From Thamnaconus septentrionalis (Eukaryota > Chordata > Actinopteri > Tetraodontiformes > Monacanthidae): a DNA stretch of 64,000 nt. The notes under the pieces were generated by a model. The model worked only from the letters and a program-made list of their open reading frames with translations, searched no databases and had not been told where the DNA came from. A program made the position numbers and the translations under genes. Positions 21,089 through 33,469 of the stretch are shown piece after piece (within the stretch, counting starts at the first letter, position 1; each line of letters opens with the position of its first letter). Location of the stretch: NCBI GenBank assembly GCA_009823395.1, contig CM020502.1, positions 26,786,944 to 26,850,943 on the forward strand, read 5' to 3'.

Positions 21089-24000
21089 CTAGCTGACAAC
21101 CAGTTCTACATTCTGACGCAGAAACTTTATGTTTTTCCAAATAAGATTAAACCCCAAAGTGTCTTTTTGTGTGTGGAGGCTGCTTAGTGATTCATGAAAG
21201 ACGATGGCCAGGCTGCAGAGGACGGTAGTGAGGACTGCAGATGTATGAAGTTGTTGCAGAAGCCAGTATATGTTGACATTTGTCAAACTGATTCCACTTT
21301 GGCAATGTAATAAAGAAGTGGTGGGGGAGCAGGAGGCGGGACGTCCTGTGGAGTGACAGGGATCTTCCTGCTGCGTTCATGACGAGACTGATGTGAAGTT
21401 GGGTTTAACCTGAGGGTCAGAGGTCAAAATTTCCAAGTTTGGTGTGCGACGTCTCCTCGACCTGACGTCATCATCAAGCTTCGATGTTGCATAACAGCGT
21501 GGGCACGTTACATATTACGTAACCGTCCTTCTAATCCACTTCATCCCTGACATTGTAAAGAATAGTTCTGCAAATTGAAGATAATCAAATTGAGAGATGC
21601 TGCAAATTGTGATTTATGCCGTCCCTGAATTCCTCCCATGCCGTCCATTTGAATAAATCCCCCAAAAATCCCCTCTCGAGCGGCCGTGCGTGGATTTGAG
21701 TGCCACCGCTGATGACTCACAAAGTGCGAGGCCTCGCAGCCTCTGAAGGTCACACCACGCTGTTACCATGACAGTGGCGGTCCCCCTCCGAGGAGCCCAG
21801 GTTCTCCGCCGTGTTTATTATTTTTTTTGTTTAGAGGTGAGGAGGGAGGAGGGAGACCTGCCTCGGGGTAAAAACATCGACGTGCAACCTAATCAGCAGG
21901 TTGAAGGGACAGCGGGGTGGGAGGGCGAGGCAGCAGGCATGTTGAGCGCTGAGCAGTGTACACCCTCAGGGAAGACACGCACGCACGCACGCACACACAC
22001 ACACACACACGCCACATTAAACCTGTAGTGATTTTCCCCCATGATAGTGTAAAAAATAAAACCCAAGTGGCTGCAACATCCGGCCGCGGACCGCGAGCAG
22101 ACGCCTGTCAACCGTCACTCATCTGCACTTTACGCCTGTCATCCGGCAGAATGCGGTCACGTCCGCCCCGCCGCCCCCCTTTGTCCCATCTATTCAGCCG
22201 TCAGCCAACGGCCACCCACCCCCGGCTCCTTGTTTATCCGAGGGACGTGTGTGTACCGTTTCCAGGTCGGGCCTCGCAGGTGGCTGGCGGCCGAGCACAG
22301 GGTTCATCCATGAATGCATGACGGCTCTGACGTCAGCGCGCCGGGGAGCTGAGGCTCGTGGGAAGCTCCCTAACAAGGCAATTAGCTCGCTTAGGTTTGA
22401 GGTACTCCGGCAGAGGATACATGGTTTGGACCTTCAGGGCTCTGACGGAAGAAAAGGGGAAAAAAAACAAACTCTTTCCAAGGCTTCTTGTTTGACTGCG
22501 GAGCATTTTAATCAAACTGGCTCACTGCTGTGCGTTGCCAATTCGCATAGTTGATTAAAAACAAAATCACCAGACTTTTCTTAAGGATGTCTGGCAACTC
22601 AGTTAATATAATAGTACTGCTTCATAATCCATCTACATCATAATACATCTGAAACACACCAAGACCAATTTGGGACAATATTGAGTTGCACCAATTTAAC
22701 TGTATTGAACCTGAAGGACATTATTTGTAGATATTTACTTTATTTAATTCATACCAAACTAAAACAGAAATGTGTTATATTCAGTGTGTAAACTACACAG
22801 TCTGAATTGTGACTGCTGCAGCTTTCTAAGCCATCACCTCTGCCTGAGTCCACCCTCTCATAGCATGTTCCTGTGATTTCCCCCCACCCCCGTAATCGCT
22901 TCGGTGGAGCGTCACGACTCGCCGTGCCTTGCTGTGTTGAGAGGACCAGCTGGAGCATCGTGGTGCAGGTGACACATGGCTGGCGGAAAAGGTCAGAGTC
23001 CACGTGGCGCTACCCATGGTTCCAGGAACCGTCCACTGGGCGCGCAAAGCTATAGATCCAAGACAGGCGGTGCCTTGCTGCTATAGAACGGCACAAAGAG
23101 GAGAGCCTGACATTTAGCACAAAGCAAGCAAGACGGCCAGCCTTTGCACTATGAAAATTAAACTGTCTGTCTGCAGAATCACATTCTCAGATGTGAGGGA
23201 CATTTTGACAGATCCTTGCTCCACAGTCCAAGAAACAGGAAAAATCTGGCTGTCACATCCTATTCCCCAGATCAGTGCACTTTGGCATCGCTCTGCCCCG
23301 TAAAGGTCATCTTGACTCTGGCAGATGGAACGCAAGAAGCTGAGGGAGCAGGAATGGACAAGGATGGCATATTTTGTACCCTTGTTTACATAATGGCGGC
23401 CTGCATCGCCAGGAAACGTTGTCATCGGTGGTTGTGAAAGTCCTCTCCAAAGCCATTAGCGATCAGATTAGGAGCGCAGATGGATCTGTAATGACGCTCT
23501 CTTGCATGTTGCTGCCGCTTCAGGGCAGATGAAAGGCAGCGAGAGCCTCACAGGGCCTTTTGTTGTGAACAGTATTTTAGCCTTAAAGGGTCTCTATGGC
23601 CACTCCATCACCTGCAATTGCACCTGTCTGCTTTGATCAGCGGGGGTTCTTGTTGAGAAAAATAATAATAAACTCATGTAATGGAAGGGGCTCAAATGGA
23701 ACCAGCAAAGGCTGAATACTAGCATGAAAATGAAACAAGGACGGATGTTATGAGACACTGAAAACCTGCGTCACTGCAAATGTAAAATTTTGTTACAAGC
23801 AATCGTTGCAAAGTAGAGCTTTTTACTGATTTTTTTGTGTGCTGTTTGAACACTGAAACTGCATAGAATTCATGTATTTTTTCCTCTTCTTTTCTGTTTG
23901 TCTCCTATTATTGCACTGATCAACTAGATACTACCAATAAATACAAAAATAACAATTTATGACGAAATAATGTATTTATATAACATATATCAATTGTTTA

Positions 24001-24154
24001 GAAATAAATAAAACACAATTACTATTATTTATATCGTGTTTCTCATGGAGAATAGTTCGGTCGAAAAGCATTTGAATGACTCAGCCGATACGCTAATTGT
24101 AGTAGCAAAATTCTTACTTGCTAGCCTCGCCCGAACCGTAACTTCAAAACAAAC

Positions 24155-24185
24155 TTCGTGACCGGAAGTCAACATTTTTCCCTTC
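24155..24185 (+). promoter_or_regulatory. Candidate core promoter with ETS/GABP site
   Basis: ACCGGAAGT at 24161-24169 is a full-consensus ETS/GABP site, of the kind found close to start sites of TATA-less genes. It is followed by the pyrimidine stretch TTTTTCCCTTC, which could serve as an initiator. About 200 bases downstream begins a series of strong splice sites (24383/24384 donor onward), so I read this as the promoter of the small spliced unit. The start point itself is inferred. Confidence 0.4.
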
Positions 24186-24383
24186 AGGACGACTTTGGAC
24201 AGTTGAAACATCTGCTGCTGCGACAACCACCTGTTTATTAGGTGCTTAGTGGACAAGTAAAACTCTCCCGCTGTTTAAATGTGTAGTTTTGTGAGTGGTC
24301 CCAAAACTTAACCTTATCGTCCGTGCACACTTGCTAATACGAACTAGGTCAACGTCCCCTCCCCACTCGACCGGTTCGTCAGG
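24186..24383 (+). other. Candidate non-coding exon 1 of a small spliced gene
   Basis: The exon ends at TCGTCAGG|GTAAGC, a strong donor. No ATG-started frame continues into exon 2: the frame of the downstream ORF is closed by TAA at 24335-24337. It would therefore be 5' UTR. The upstream boundary is an estimate from the ETS site. Confidence 0.4.
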
Positions 24384-24606
24384 GTAAGCAAAGCTTTTGC
24401 GATATTTCCTATGTTCAATTTTGTCAATTTCAAAGTCTGCTTTTAACGCGGTTATTAGTAATATATATTTTTTTATATATATATTGGTATCACAGACCAG
24501 TTTAACTTAGCTATTTAGACTGCAAGCTAACACCAGCTTTTGCAAAAGTCTCCTTTGCGTTGATTCACTTGTCCTTTTGTCCTAGTGTTATTATAGTTCA
24601 CGCATC

Positions 24607-24656
<50 letters not shown>

Positions 24657-24735
24657 ATCTATATATATATATATATAGATATAGTTATATATACACACAT
24701 CTATCTATCTATCTATCTATCTATATATATCTCGT
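24607..24735. repeat. (CTAT)n / (AT)n compound microsatellite
   Basis: Two CTAT blocks separated by TATATA-type sequence. The array runs to within about 15 bases of the exon 2 acceptor at 24747. Confidence 0.93.
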
Positions 24736-24767
24736 CTCTCGTTTTAGGTGATGTTCAAGTTCAACTG

Positions 24768-24830
24768 ATGCACCACTTTGTGAACTGCTTTGAGACTCAC
24801 AACAAGACTGACACAGGAGAGCCAGTGCAT
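24768..24830 (+). CDS. Candidate novel small gene, coding part of exon 2 (start codon)
   Basis: Exon 2 runs 24748-24830, between CTCTCGTTTTAG and CAT|GTAAGT. The ATG at 24768 opens a frame MHHFVNCFETHNKTDTGEPV plus H that reaches the donor in phase 0. The frame then continues in phase 0 through exons 3 and 4 to a stop at 25650, 64 codons in all. A five-codon upstream frame (ATG at 24751) stops at TGA overlapping this ATG (TGATG), an arrangement compatible with reinitiation. I recognise no domain, signal peptide or membrane segment. It may be a microprotein, a lncRNA whose frame is chance, or the 5' part of a larger gene. Splicing is better supported than coding. Confidence 0.4.
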
Positions 24831-25368
24831 GTAAGTACTGTGAAGTCTGCCTTGTGCGCGAGCTAAAACTCTACTTTGTAAGTGTGGTGAAGTTTTGAGC
24901 GTGCTTTCTTAATGCACGCCACGTCCATTCTTATCAGCTGCAGCAGACAGGCCACCCTTTCACCTCGATGGAGCTTCATTTAACACGGCCAGAGTGCCCA
25001 GCTTTGTGCTGAGATGGAGAGCAGCGCTCTCTGGCTGCTTAGAGGCTGCAAACTTCGTATACAGTACTTCAGTCACTCCTAATCATATTAGGAAGCCGGG
25101 GGATTGCCGTGCATGCTGGTTAAGTGTGCCTATAGGATCCGAGGGCTGCATGGGAGCGAAAATCTGCAGGATAAGCTCAGCTTGGGGTTATTTGCTGTGA
25201 AGGAGACTCAGCTGTGGCAGTGGCATGCATGGCAGCTGCAGGTGCATTGCAGCTGCATGTGACACACCATGTCCGTGATCAGCCTCTTCCACCTTCTATT
25301 GTCACTACATATGTCTCGTATGGGTTATACATCTTGTCTTATGTTTGCCTCCTTGTCTGCTTTTTAAG

Positions 25369-25422
25369 ATGGACGCGCGATGCCGAACTCCAGACCTCAG
25401 GAACCTCCAGTTGCCCTCAAAG
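25369..25422 (+). CDS. Candidate novel small gene, exon 3
   Basis: This 54-base exon (18 codons, phase 0 to 0) sits between the long pyrimidine acceptor CTGCTTTTTAAG and the near-perfect donor AAG|GTAAGT. It encodes MDARCRTPDLRNLQLPSK. Its own ATG could serve as an alternative start. Two ideal splice sites 54 bases apart are unlikely by chance, which is the main reason to believe the transcript is real. Confidence 0.45.
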
Positions 25423-25577
25423 GTAAGTCCAACGCAACCGTTTGAATGGTTGTACGGTGATGGAGGTGTCAGCAGGTGGAAAAGGCACTGGCCTGTGGCC
25501 TTTTTCCCCTGTGCTGCTTCCTGCTGGCACGGTGATGAGCCGCAATCAAGCCTCACTCCTTCCCTCGCTTCCCTCAG

Positions 25578-25652
25578 GTCTTAGTGCAGACAGGACCGTT
25601 CATACTTTGTTCCCAATTTTACGCATCAAAGAAATGCAAAGGACAACGGTGA
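25578..25652 (+). CDS. Candidate novel small gene, exon 4 (stop codon)
   Basis: The exon begins after CTTCCTTCCCTCGCTTCCCTCAG-type pyrimidine sequence (acceptor at 25577). The frame continues in phase 0 as VLVQTGPFILCSQFYASKKC then KGQR and TGA (25650-25652). The intron before it is only 155 bases. The exon end is not known: the first AATAAA that I see downstream is at 26267-26272. A weak donor-like GTGAAG at 25650 could instead extend the gene. Confidence 0.38.
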   Translation, partial: VLVQTGPFILCSQFYASKKCKGQR

Positions 25653-26051
25653 AGTAATTTCTCTGCACGTAGGACATTTTATTGCAATGCATTTATCTGC
25701 CTGGAGGATGTGATTTTGTGCTTATTCCTTTGGTTTTTATCCGCGCGGCCCTGCTTCATTTGCCTGGCGACACATTCCTGCTCATGTTCCGAGATTTTCC
25801 TGTACCTTTTGTGTGGCTGCAATTTTTTTAGGATAAAGGCTGAGGGCTTATCTGTCGGCTAAAATTGTCTCAAATGAGACATTCTTGTTATTTTAGCGCT
25901 AGATGGCCAGCGGAGATGATGATGCTCTTGTTCCCCTAAAAGCCCTGCAGAGGTAATGTGGATGGTAAAATAAGCTCTGGTAAATGGCCATCAAAAGCAG
26001 GAGAGCAGAATTGTCCGTAGTTAATGGAGGATACAGCTTGTGTTGAGAAAA

Positions 26052-26054
<3 letters not shown>

Positions 26055-26083
<29 letters not shown>
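26055..26083. repeat. (GT)n microsatellite
   Basis: Uninterrupted array followed by degenerate GTGAGTGAGTGTGTGTATG. Confidence 0.93.
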
Positions 26084-26085
<2 letters not shown>

Positions 26086-27388
26086 TGAGTGAGTGTGTGT
26101 ATGTGTGTGAGTCAGGAGATGCATCAACTTGTACTCGTGATTACATTCATGCAGGGCAAATAGCAGGGTCCCCGCAATAAATGTATGATAACAGTAGTAG
26201 CAGTGCAACAGTGTAGTAGTCAAATTGAATAGAATTTCATAATATACTGTTGTTTTCTGCAACAACAATAAATAGATACAAATCTCTCAGTAAGGGAGCA
26301 GTTGATATGCAACCTTTAATCACTCGATCTAACTTAGTTTTGAGCGACGGTTACCTGCAGCGTGGCTGTTAGCCCAACAGTCGACGTGTATTTTCTGCCT
26401 CCCCTGCTGTGGTGAACGTCAAAACTTTGACGGCAGAAACTTTTCCATCAAAGCCTTTCAGCAGAGCGGCGGCTCGTCCTCCCAGCCTGGCGGTTATCTC
26501 GCAGATCCACCTTCATTACACTTTGCCACTTTGTGTGAGCCGAGCGGTTCAGGCTCCAGTGAATCTTTTGACCGCGCCTGATAACTGCAGATGATCTGAG
26601 ATGTAAATTACAGAGCTGCAACTGGCAGGTAGAGCGAGATGATGGTGGCGTGACAAAACATACCTTTCCTCAAAAAAAAAGGAGCAGGAAAAAAAATACC
26701 CACCCACCTGCCCACCTGCCCACCTGCCCGCCTACCTCTCTGTGCTATGTAACGAGCTCAATTACAGATAATTGTGGACGAAACAATTATAGGGTGTCAG
26801 GTGCTCCTGCCGTCTACTTAACCTTCCTGTGGTTAATTGTCCCAGTCCTGAGATCAGCTCTGAATCCTCCAGGTGGGCACCCATTGGACACCCCATAATT
26901 TATGTCCATTGTTTGGACAGTGTAGTGTGCAGTACACTTGCTGCCTTTGTTCATTTTAATATTTTTCTTTTTTTTGTTTAATTTTTGGAAGAAGCATATC
27001 CAGCACGTTTACAGCAACAACCCTGCATATTATAACTAATGGTGAATTCAGCCGAATTGCATTGAAACCCATTTACATATTTTCTTTTATTATGAGCCTT
27101 TGAAGCAGCGACCATATTAAAGCAAGACCTATTTATCTACAGTCGCCCAGAACGCTCAGCTCACATTTTTTATGATTTTCGCCCTGACGTTACAGGTGGT
27201 AAATATTGAAATTCAGGGGTTAATGTTGACTGAGTCTTTTCTAATACTTGCAGAGCAACGTAGCGTTACTGGCTTTCTGTCAACCGAAACTACATTCCGT
27301 ATGTGTAAATACACTGCATCTCATCAGTGTTGCATGGTTCTAATCCACGGTCTGTTAGTTCAGCAATTCCACAGACATGTTTTCAGTA

Positions 27389-27865
27389 GCTGTGTTTCCA
27401 CTACCCCTAGAATTGCGCAAAACCTAAATATCGCAATAAAAACTTGGTCCTGGAAACGGCTAAACTTGGAAAAACCTCTCAAATATGGGTAAAAGGTTTT
27501 TGACGCTCTCATGAGGTGGTTTTTCAGACGTGTCCATATAGAGGTATATCGCAAAAGTGTCTTGGAAACACTTTTTTCGCATTTCCATGTCAGGGGATGT
27601 GACGTACGAGGTCACGTGACCAGTTCACTTTGAGTGAAAATGGAGCGTTACGGAATATTTTTTGTATTTAAGTATTTAAAGAGAAAAATATAACAACCAT
27701 TCTTGACAGCAAACAAACGTAAACAAACAAAAACAAACATAATTCTCGTAAACGGGACTAAATTTGACAAGAATTGCTGCTTACGCGCTTTGCTTGCAAT
27801 TGTACTTTCTCAAAATTTTAGAAATATTGCTTTTATTTTGCGGAAAACTATAATGGGAATGCAGC
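27389..27865 (-). mobile_element. Family A MITE, copy 3, inverted orientation
   Basis: Left end TA|GCTGTGTTTCCACTACCCC and right end TAATGGGAATGCAGC. The interior is the reverse complement of the copies at 35.4 and 58.4 kb (for example the ATTGCGCAAAACCTAAATAT block comes first). Confidence 0.82.
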
Positions 27866-29639
27866 TTTTGTCATTCTTTATTCAAGTGGGAAAAAGTCGA
27901 CGGACTTAGTTGACACATTGAACGATTTCATTGCTGAGATTAAATGCTGAGTTTTATCGTTTGACTCTGGTGCAATCACTGGTCTTAGAGTCCTGCTGTG
28001 ACTTCCTGTTGCCATCGTTTGAGGGCCGCGAGGGTGAAAACACAGCCAATTTTCACGAAAAGCTGCAAAAATGTGTCAGGAAAAACAAATCACATTTGCT
28101 CAATGTTTCCGTCATAGTCATAGTCATAATTCAACCTTAGAACCCTCGTGCAGTAGTTGCTGCCTGTCGGCGTTGGCTTTGGATAGGAGAAGCCGAGGCT
28201 GCGCGAGCGTCATCGTGCCACGAGAGCCACAGGAGGCTGTTGATTCCGAGCCGCGCGTGCACGTGCTGTGACTTCACTCCGACGGCGTCACGTGACTGCC
28301 TCGCTAAAAATAAGCCCCCTCTCCAACATACGACGGGGGATGACATGTGGACTCAGAATAGGCCCTGGAAACGATATGATATGCAGCGAGTCGTCAACCG
28401 CCCGGCTCGGCTCGCTGCGGCCCAGAGAGGCTCCAATCAGTCGACCTCGGAACGGCGCCGTATCAGCGAGGGCTGTGACAGAATAATTTGCTGCGCGGAG
28501 CCGCCGCCGCTCGCTCTCTGTCAGGTAGACGTGCTGCTAATTGACTGGAGGAAGGATTGAGGGAAATGAATGTAGCTGTAACCTTGGAGTGCTTGGTAAA
28601 CAAAGGCATCTCTCACACACACACACACAGCAGCTTCCTGTAATAGTTTCTTGTTTCTTTATTTATTGCTGAAGCTCTCCTACAATTGTTTTTTTTTTTA
28701 AAGTTTGTCTTTTTAAGCCTTGTTCTCGTCCACCATCAATCACCATGTGCATGGTCCAACACAGCAGCGTTGGATAGTTAATTAATCATGTGAAGCTGCT
28801 GGAGTCTAGGGTAAAGAAGAAAATGTCTGAAAAGGGAATGGATGCAAATATACATAAAAGTTTAGATCATCTTGAGTAGCTTTTGGAATCTGGATGAGGC
28901 ACCTGGAGATGGGACGTTGACCTCACTGTCATTAAGCCGCAGCACTTTGGAATGTTATCAGTAGTTTCCTGCTGAGGGAGAGAAGTAGTTCACTGACCCA
29001 GAAGAACAGAGGGAGGGTTAAAAACCGCTCAGCAGGATTTTAGAAGGATGTTCCCCACGGATGAGAGACTTTCCTTGAGCTTTTTTTCTTTTTTTCAAAA
29101 GGTCAGGTGAATGAACTTAAAAAGGGACTCGATCATTGAGTCAACTTGTCTCATCTTGCTAATGAGAAGCGTGACCGTCCAGATGTCAGACCAGGGCGAG
29201 AAAACATCGATTGGGATTTTCCAAAGCTGGAGATGAAAAATTAATTTTAGGAAGAAAAAAAAATTGAGCAAAAGTCGGGAAACTGGTGCAGGGAACGTTG
29301 ACGGAGTCGGTGGATGAGTTTCGCCCAGAACCCCGGAGTCCAAGATGGCGTTGCTCACCCAGCGCAGACACCCAAAAGGTTTTTGACATGCGTATTAATG
29401 GGCCCATAGAGCATGCGCAGTAGTAGCACTTACAGACACGTCAGGACGCAGCCAATCAGAACGAGCTGAGACTCAGCAGCACGTACGACGTTGTGACGTC
29501 ACGCTGGGAATAAACTCTTTTCTGATGATTTTCTGGCCTTTGTCATTTTTTTTAAACAACTAAAAGACCATAAGTGAAAAATCTACAATAGAAAGATTTG
29601 CTATGAATCATGTTTCAAGTCACAGTCGTCTTTATTTTT

Positions 29640-29762
29640 GTATTGCGGTCTATGGGAAAAATGCGTTTTGGGTCCATGGGATTGTTTTTTGCTGCAGTAC
29701 CTCGAGTGGCCACTGGGACAATTGCCAGTCTGCTATCCACTTCTTATAATACATCCATGGTT
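29640..29762 (+). repeat. Dispersed 120-bp repeat (family E), copy 1
   Basis: Shares TTTTTTGCTGCAGTACCT, GTTGCCAGTC-like and CTTATAATACATC(C/G)ATGG blocks with 33470-33584. No terminal repeats were identified. Confidence 0.65.
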
Positions 29763-31086
29763 TGCCCTTGCAGAGAGGTGAGAAAAGGGTCTGTGGCGTC
29801 GAGGCCGCTGACAACACGGGATTAAAGCAGCCTATCAAAGCATCAAACATCCACGACATATGATGGCTTTGAGGCAGCGTGCGAGCGACTGTCACTGGGA
29901 GGCACGCGGGCGGCCATCTTGGCTCCTATAAGGAGACAAGTTGCTCCTGGCCTGACACGCCGCCGTCATGGTCTGAAGGTGAGCAAGGCAGGCAGACGGG
30001 TCGATGTGCGCTCGTGGGATCACAGGTGTTGTCGCGTGCGCGCGCGAGTCTGTGTGTGTGTACGTGTGCTTGCGAGTGCGCACCTGCACAGTGCATGACT
30101 CGCTGCAAACATCTCTGGGGTTAAATGCAGGCAGATAAGGCAGGTTGAAGGTCTGCAGACGCTGATAATGGCAAGTGGTTCACCTTCGACTAGCAGACGA
30201 CCCCAGAGAGGATCAGCCGCGGCCGTGGAGGGCGTTTTTTCCCCTCTCTCCTCCTCCTCTCTCTGTTTCCGCTCAGTCGACTCCGCTCTCCGCCTCGCTC
30301 AAGATTTGCAGAGCTGGTAGCGGCCGTTTATCTAGCAGGCGTGACCTCGTGTCTTAACATGCAGCCGCCAAGGATGATTCCTTCACCCCCCCCGCCCACA
30401 CCTCCACCTCCAACCCTCCTTCTGCGTTGCATGCGCACACGTGACTGCAAGATATGATCGTGGCTTCCTCTTTAGTCAGCGATGCGCTTCGCCTATTTAT
30501 AGAATTACCCCACCGTGTCCCTGCCTTCAGCTGATCCCCCCCCAAACTCAATTTTGTCATAACAATAGAAACCATTAACAGGCTCACTGGTGTTGAAAAC
30601 ATTATAGCAGCGGGTTTTTTTTCTCCTTTTTTTTCTCCCCTCCCCTCAGGTTTTCCCGGATCGCTTGTGTGCTTAAACTGCTGTCTGTGTCGCTTGCTGG
30701 AAACGTTGTGCGGCTTTGTGCGCGTTTGAGGAATTTGAACCCTTGCACTATTTTTCTTCCTTTGCTGTTTAATTGGTCATATCAAATTGTAAAGTGGAAA
30801 ATGCAGCAAGTTCACCAGCCAGAAATTCTGTGTGTGTGTGCGTGTGTTACTGACAGCTCAATAGAGGCGTAGGATGAGGAAGAAGACTCAGTTGCAAAGA
30901 CCATAGATTAGCCATAGAAGTCAGTCAGGCAGACCTTCATTGACCTATTGTGCAGCAGCGGGTGGCTTTTCGCCTTGTGTGAAAAACGGCATTTGACTGC
31001 CGAGGCAGAGAATTTCTCACAGTTGCTCGTTTTAAAAGGCTCGGCCTAATTACAAGCGGGCGACCGCTGACACTGAAAACTCGTGT

Positions 31087-31705
31087 AGGGCTGTGCGAGT
31101 AATCGATTTTAAATTGAAATCGGGTTTATTAGTCAAGACGATGTTAAAAAAACAAAAGTCTTAAAATCGATTTTTCCTCTCACGTGCTTCCGGGCTGTGC
31201 GCCTCTTGTAAACGTTTTGCACTTTATTCATTCACCGTTGTTCAAGATGATAGAAAAACCTTTTATTTGGTGAAAGAGAGTTCAGGTTGTCACTTTATCC
31301 ATAGGAGGATTCACTTGTGTTTGGTCCTTAGGTTTTCACTTTATTCCCAAAAAAGGGAACTTCATCCCTTGTTTATGAAGAACCTGCTCATTTCCAAGTT
31401 AAGTTTGGTGACAGTGAGGTTCTCACTTCATTAATCCCAAAGGATTCATCTTTGTTTGGTCAAGAAGACCGTAAATGTGGTCACTTTACTAAACCCAAGG
31501 AGGACTTACAGTATCTTTCAGTTGCACTTCATTCTCGATAGGGACATTTGTTTGTTATTTTTCTTTAAAAATAAAGATAAAAAATTAGAAATAATTTATT
31601 CCATTGTCTTTTGTAGTTTTACCAAAAAACTTTAATCGAAATTGAAAATCATGGTTTCAGAGAAAAAAATCTGGATTTTATGTTTGTCCAAAGTTGCCCA
31701 GCCCT
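31087..31705. mobile_element. hAT-type non-autonomous element, 619 bp
   Basis: Ends are AGGGCTGTGC at left and its imperfect inverse GCCCAGCCCT at right. The flanks ACTCGTGT (31079-31086) and ACTCGCGT (31706-31713) match at 7 of 8 positions, as expected for an aged hAT target duplication. The interior includes paired AATCGATTTTAAATTGAAATC-like and TTTAATCGAAATTGAAAATC sequences near the two ends. No transposase frame is present. Confidence 0.78.
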
Positions 31706-33469
31706 ACTCGCGTGGTTGGAATCACAGCAAAGAAAACTGGGGATGTGGCAGCTGTCAGTCTTTCACTGCCACTTCTGAGCGGGCCGCCGCTTTCCACCGA
31801 ACCAGACTATGAGCCTAACGTTGGGGCTCCCACGTCACGGAAGTTTCTGTCAGAATCAGGATCGATGGGTTGGCGCTGCCGCCATCAAGAATGGCGGGAG
31901 GTGTGACGGAACACGGCGCACCAGATATTGTTTCTACTCGATACTATTTGCCTGCCCGCTTCTCCTCTAATTGTCGTGCTGTCCATACAACGGCGGTCCG
32001 AGGGTCTGAGCCACGGCGTGGTCAGTCTAGGATCAATATGGAAAGATCAGACCGTCCGACCGCATACAAAACAGCTGTTTAAAAGCTGTTTACTCCAAAT
32101 CAGTCTGTTAGCTCCTAATTTGCACCTCTGCAGGTTTTTTATTCTCTCGCAGCCACAAAACAAACATTCATTTACTGAGGTATTTTTTTTTTAACCTACA
32201 GGTGAAGACATGTGACTTACAAAGACTGACGACAGTAGTGATACAATAAGCTATATAATAATAATAATGATATGGAAACAGCAAAATAATGATGGAAGTA
32301 AGAGATAAATAATGGAGAAGAAAAAACACGTCTACATATTTCTACACACATAATAGTAAGTATTAAGTTGTCTTTGCGGTGAGATGACAGTGTTGTATTT
32401 TTTGGTTCATTTGTGTTTGAGAGTCAGCATCGACAAGTAGAGGACACTCTCGCTGTCACTTGACTGCTCAGATGCTGCAATTTAGTTTTTTTTCCCTCGA
32501 GGCGTTTGAATGAATCATTTTAACCACCGCCGCTTGGAAGGAAAGCTGGACTTGGTGAGCGGCTGCACATCAGCAAGCAGTATTTCCCAGCCTGCGCAGG
32601 GCTCGGTGGGTGGGTGGGGGAGAGGTTGGGTCGGGGCAGAGAAGGGCGCGATGATGGGATGACACAGCGGCTCATGAGTGTCACATCATCCATCAGTCTG
32701 TCACACATCTCTTCCAGAGATGCTGTCGATCTGTAAACAAAGAGGGGGGCTTGAGGGTGAGTAGGGTGGGAGGAAAGGATGGAGGGGGGTGTGTGGCAGT
32801 GTCCCGGGGTGTCGTGTTGCGGCAGGTGGCGGCACTGTGGAACGGATCGCCCCGCAGATAGAGGGCTTGTGATGCAGCGCAGCGTCAGGTGCTGGATGAG
32901 TGATGAGTGTCTGACGCTTGAAACAATCAATGACCCCCCGGGACATTTTCTAATGAGGGCCTGTGAGAGACTCCCCACTCCGGCTAGCGAGACGGTTTAT
33001 CAAAACACCAGTTTTTCTTTCTAACCCCCAATTTACACCGAAAGCGTCTGAGGCGCGTCCATGGTGCGTGTGCGGACCCAGAAGGTAGTTTGACGTGTAT
33101 TTAAAGAAAAAAACAGGGAAACAAAACTCTTTTGCCCGTCCCAACTGTGTCTCAAGTATCGCTGTGTGTAAAAAGGAAAAATAATAATAAGCTGAACTGC
33201 TGGTATCAGACAAAATGCAGGTATTTAAAGTTTACCTGCATTTTGTTCATCATAGTTTCAGATGTAAAGTGAAATTTGCTTCATTGTTTGACAGCTGATA
33301 CATCACGGTGACGTTTCACAGTAAAATACAGCACATAGAAAAACTAAATCCAGCACATTGTATATTATGATGAAAATCAACCAGATCCACTGTGTTTTCC
33401 AATCTGGCAGGAAGTCAATGATTACAAGACAATACAATGGAAAGATTTGAACGCAAATGGGATTTTTGG

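Larger units (their letters stand above)
17886..24150. other. Intergenic interval, no gene recognised
   Basis: Contains a GAT/GATGAT array (about 17971-18025), an AT-rich tract rich in ATTACAG and ATATAC motifs (about 18240-18545), CA/GT repeats (20416-20448, 21059-21086, about 21978-22010) and scattered CpG-rich patches (19050-19160, 22080-22340). Some blocks, such as 22370-22560 with GGCAATTAGCTCGC and TTTTAATCAAACTGG, look like conserved non-coding sequence, but this cannot be tested from one genome. Confidence 0.5.

Noticed and set aside
32520..32978. 152-codon minus-strand frame with SLEEMCDRLMDDVTLMSRCV
   Set aside because: An acceptor-like TGTTTACAG precedes part of it, but there is no donor, no partner exon and Pro-rich low-complexity ends; kept as unlikely.
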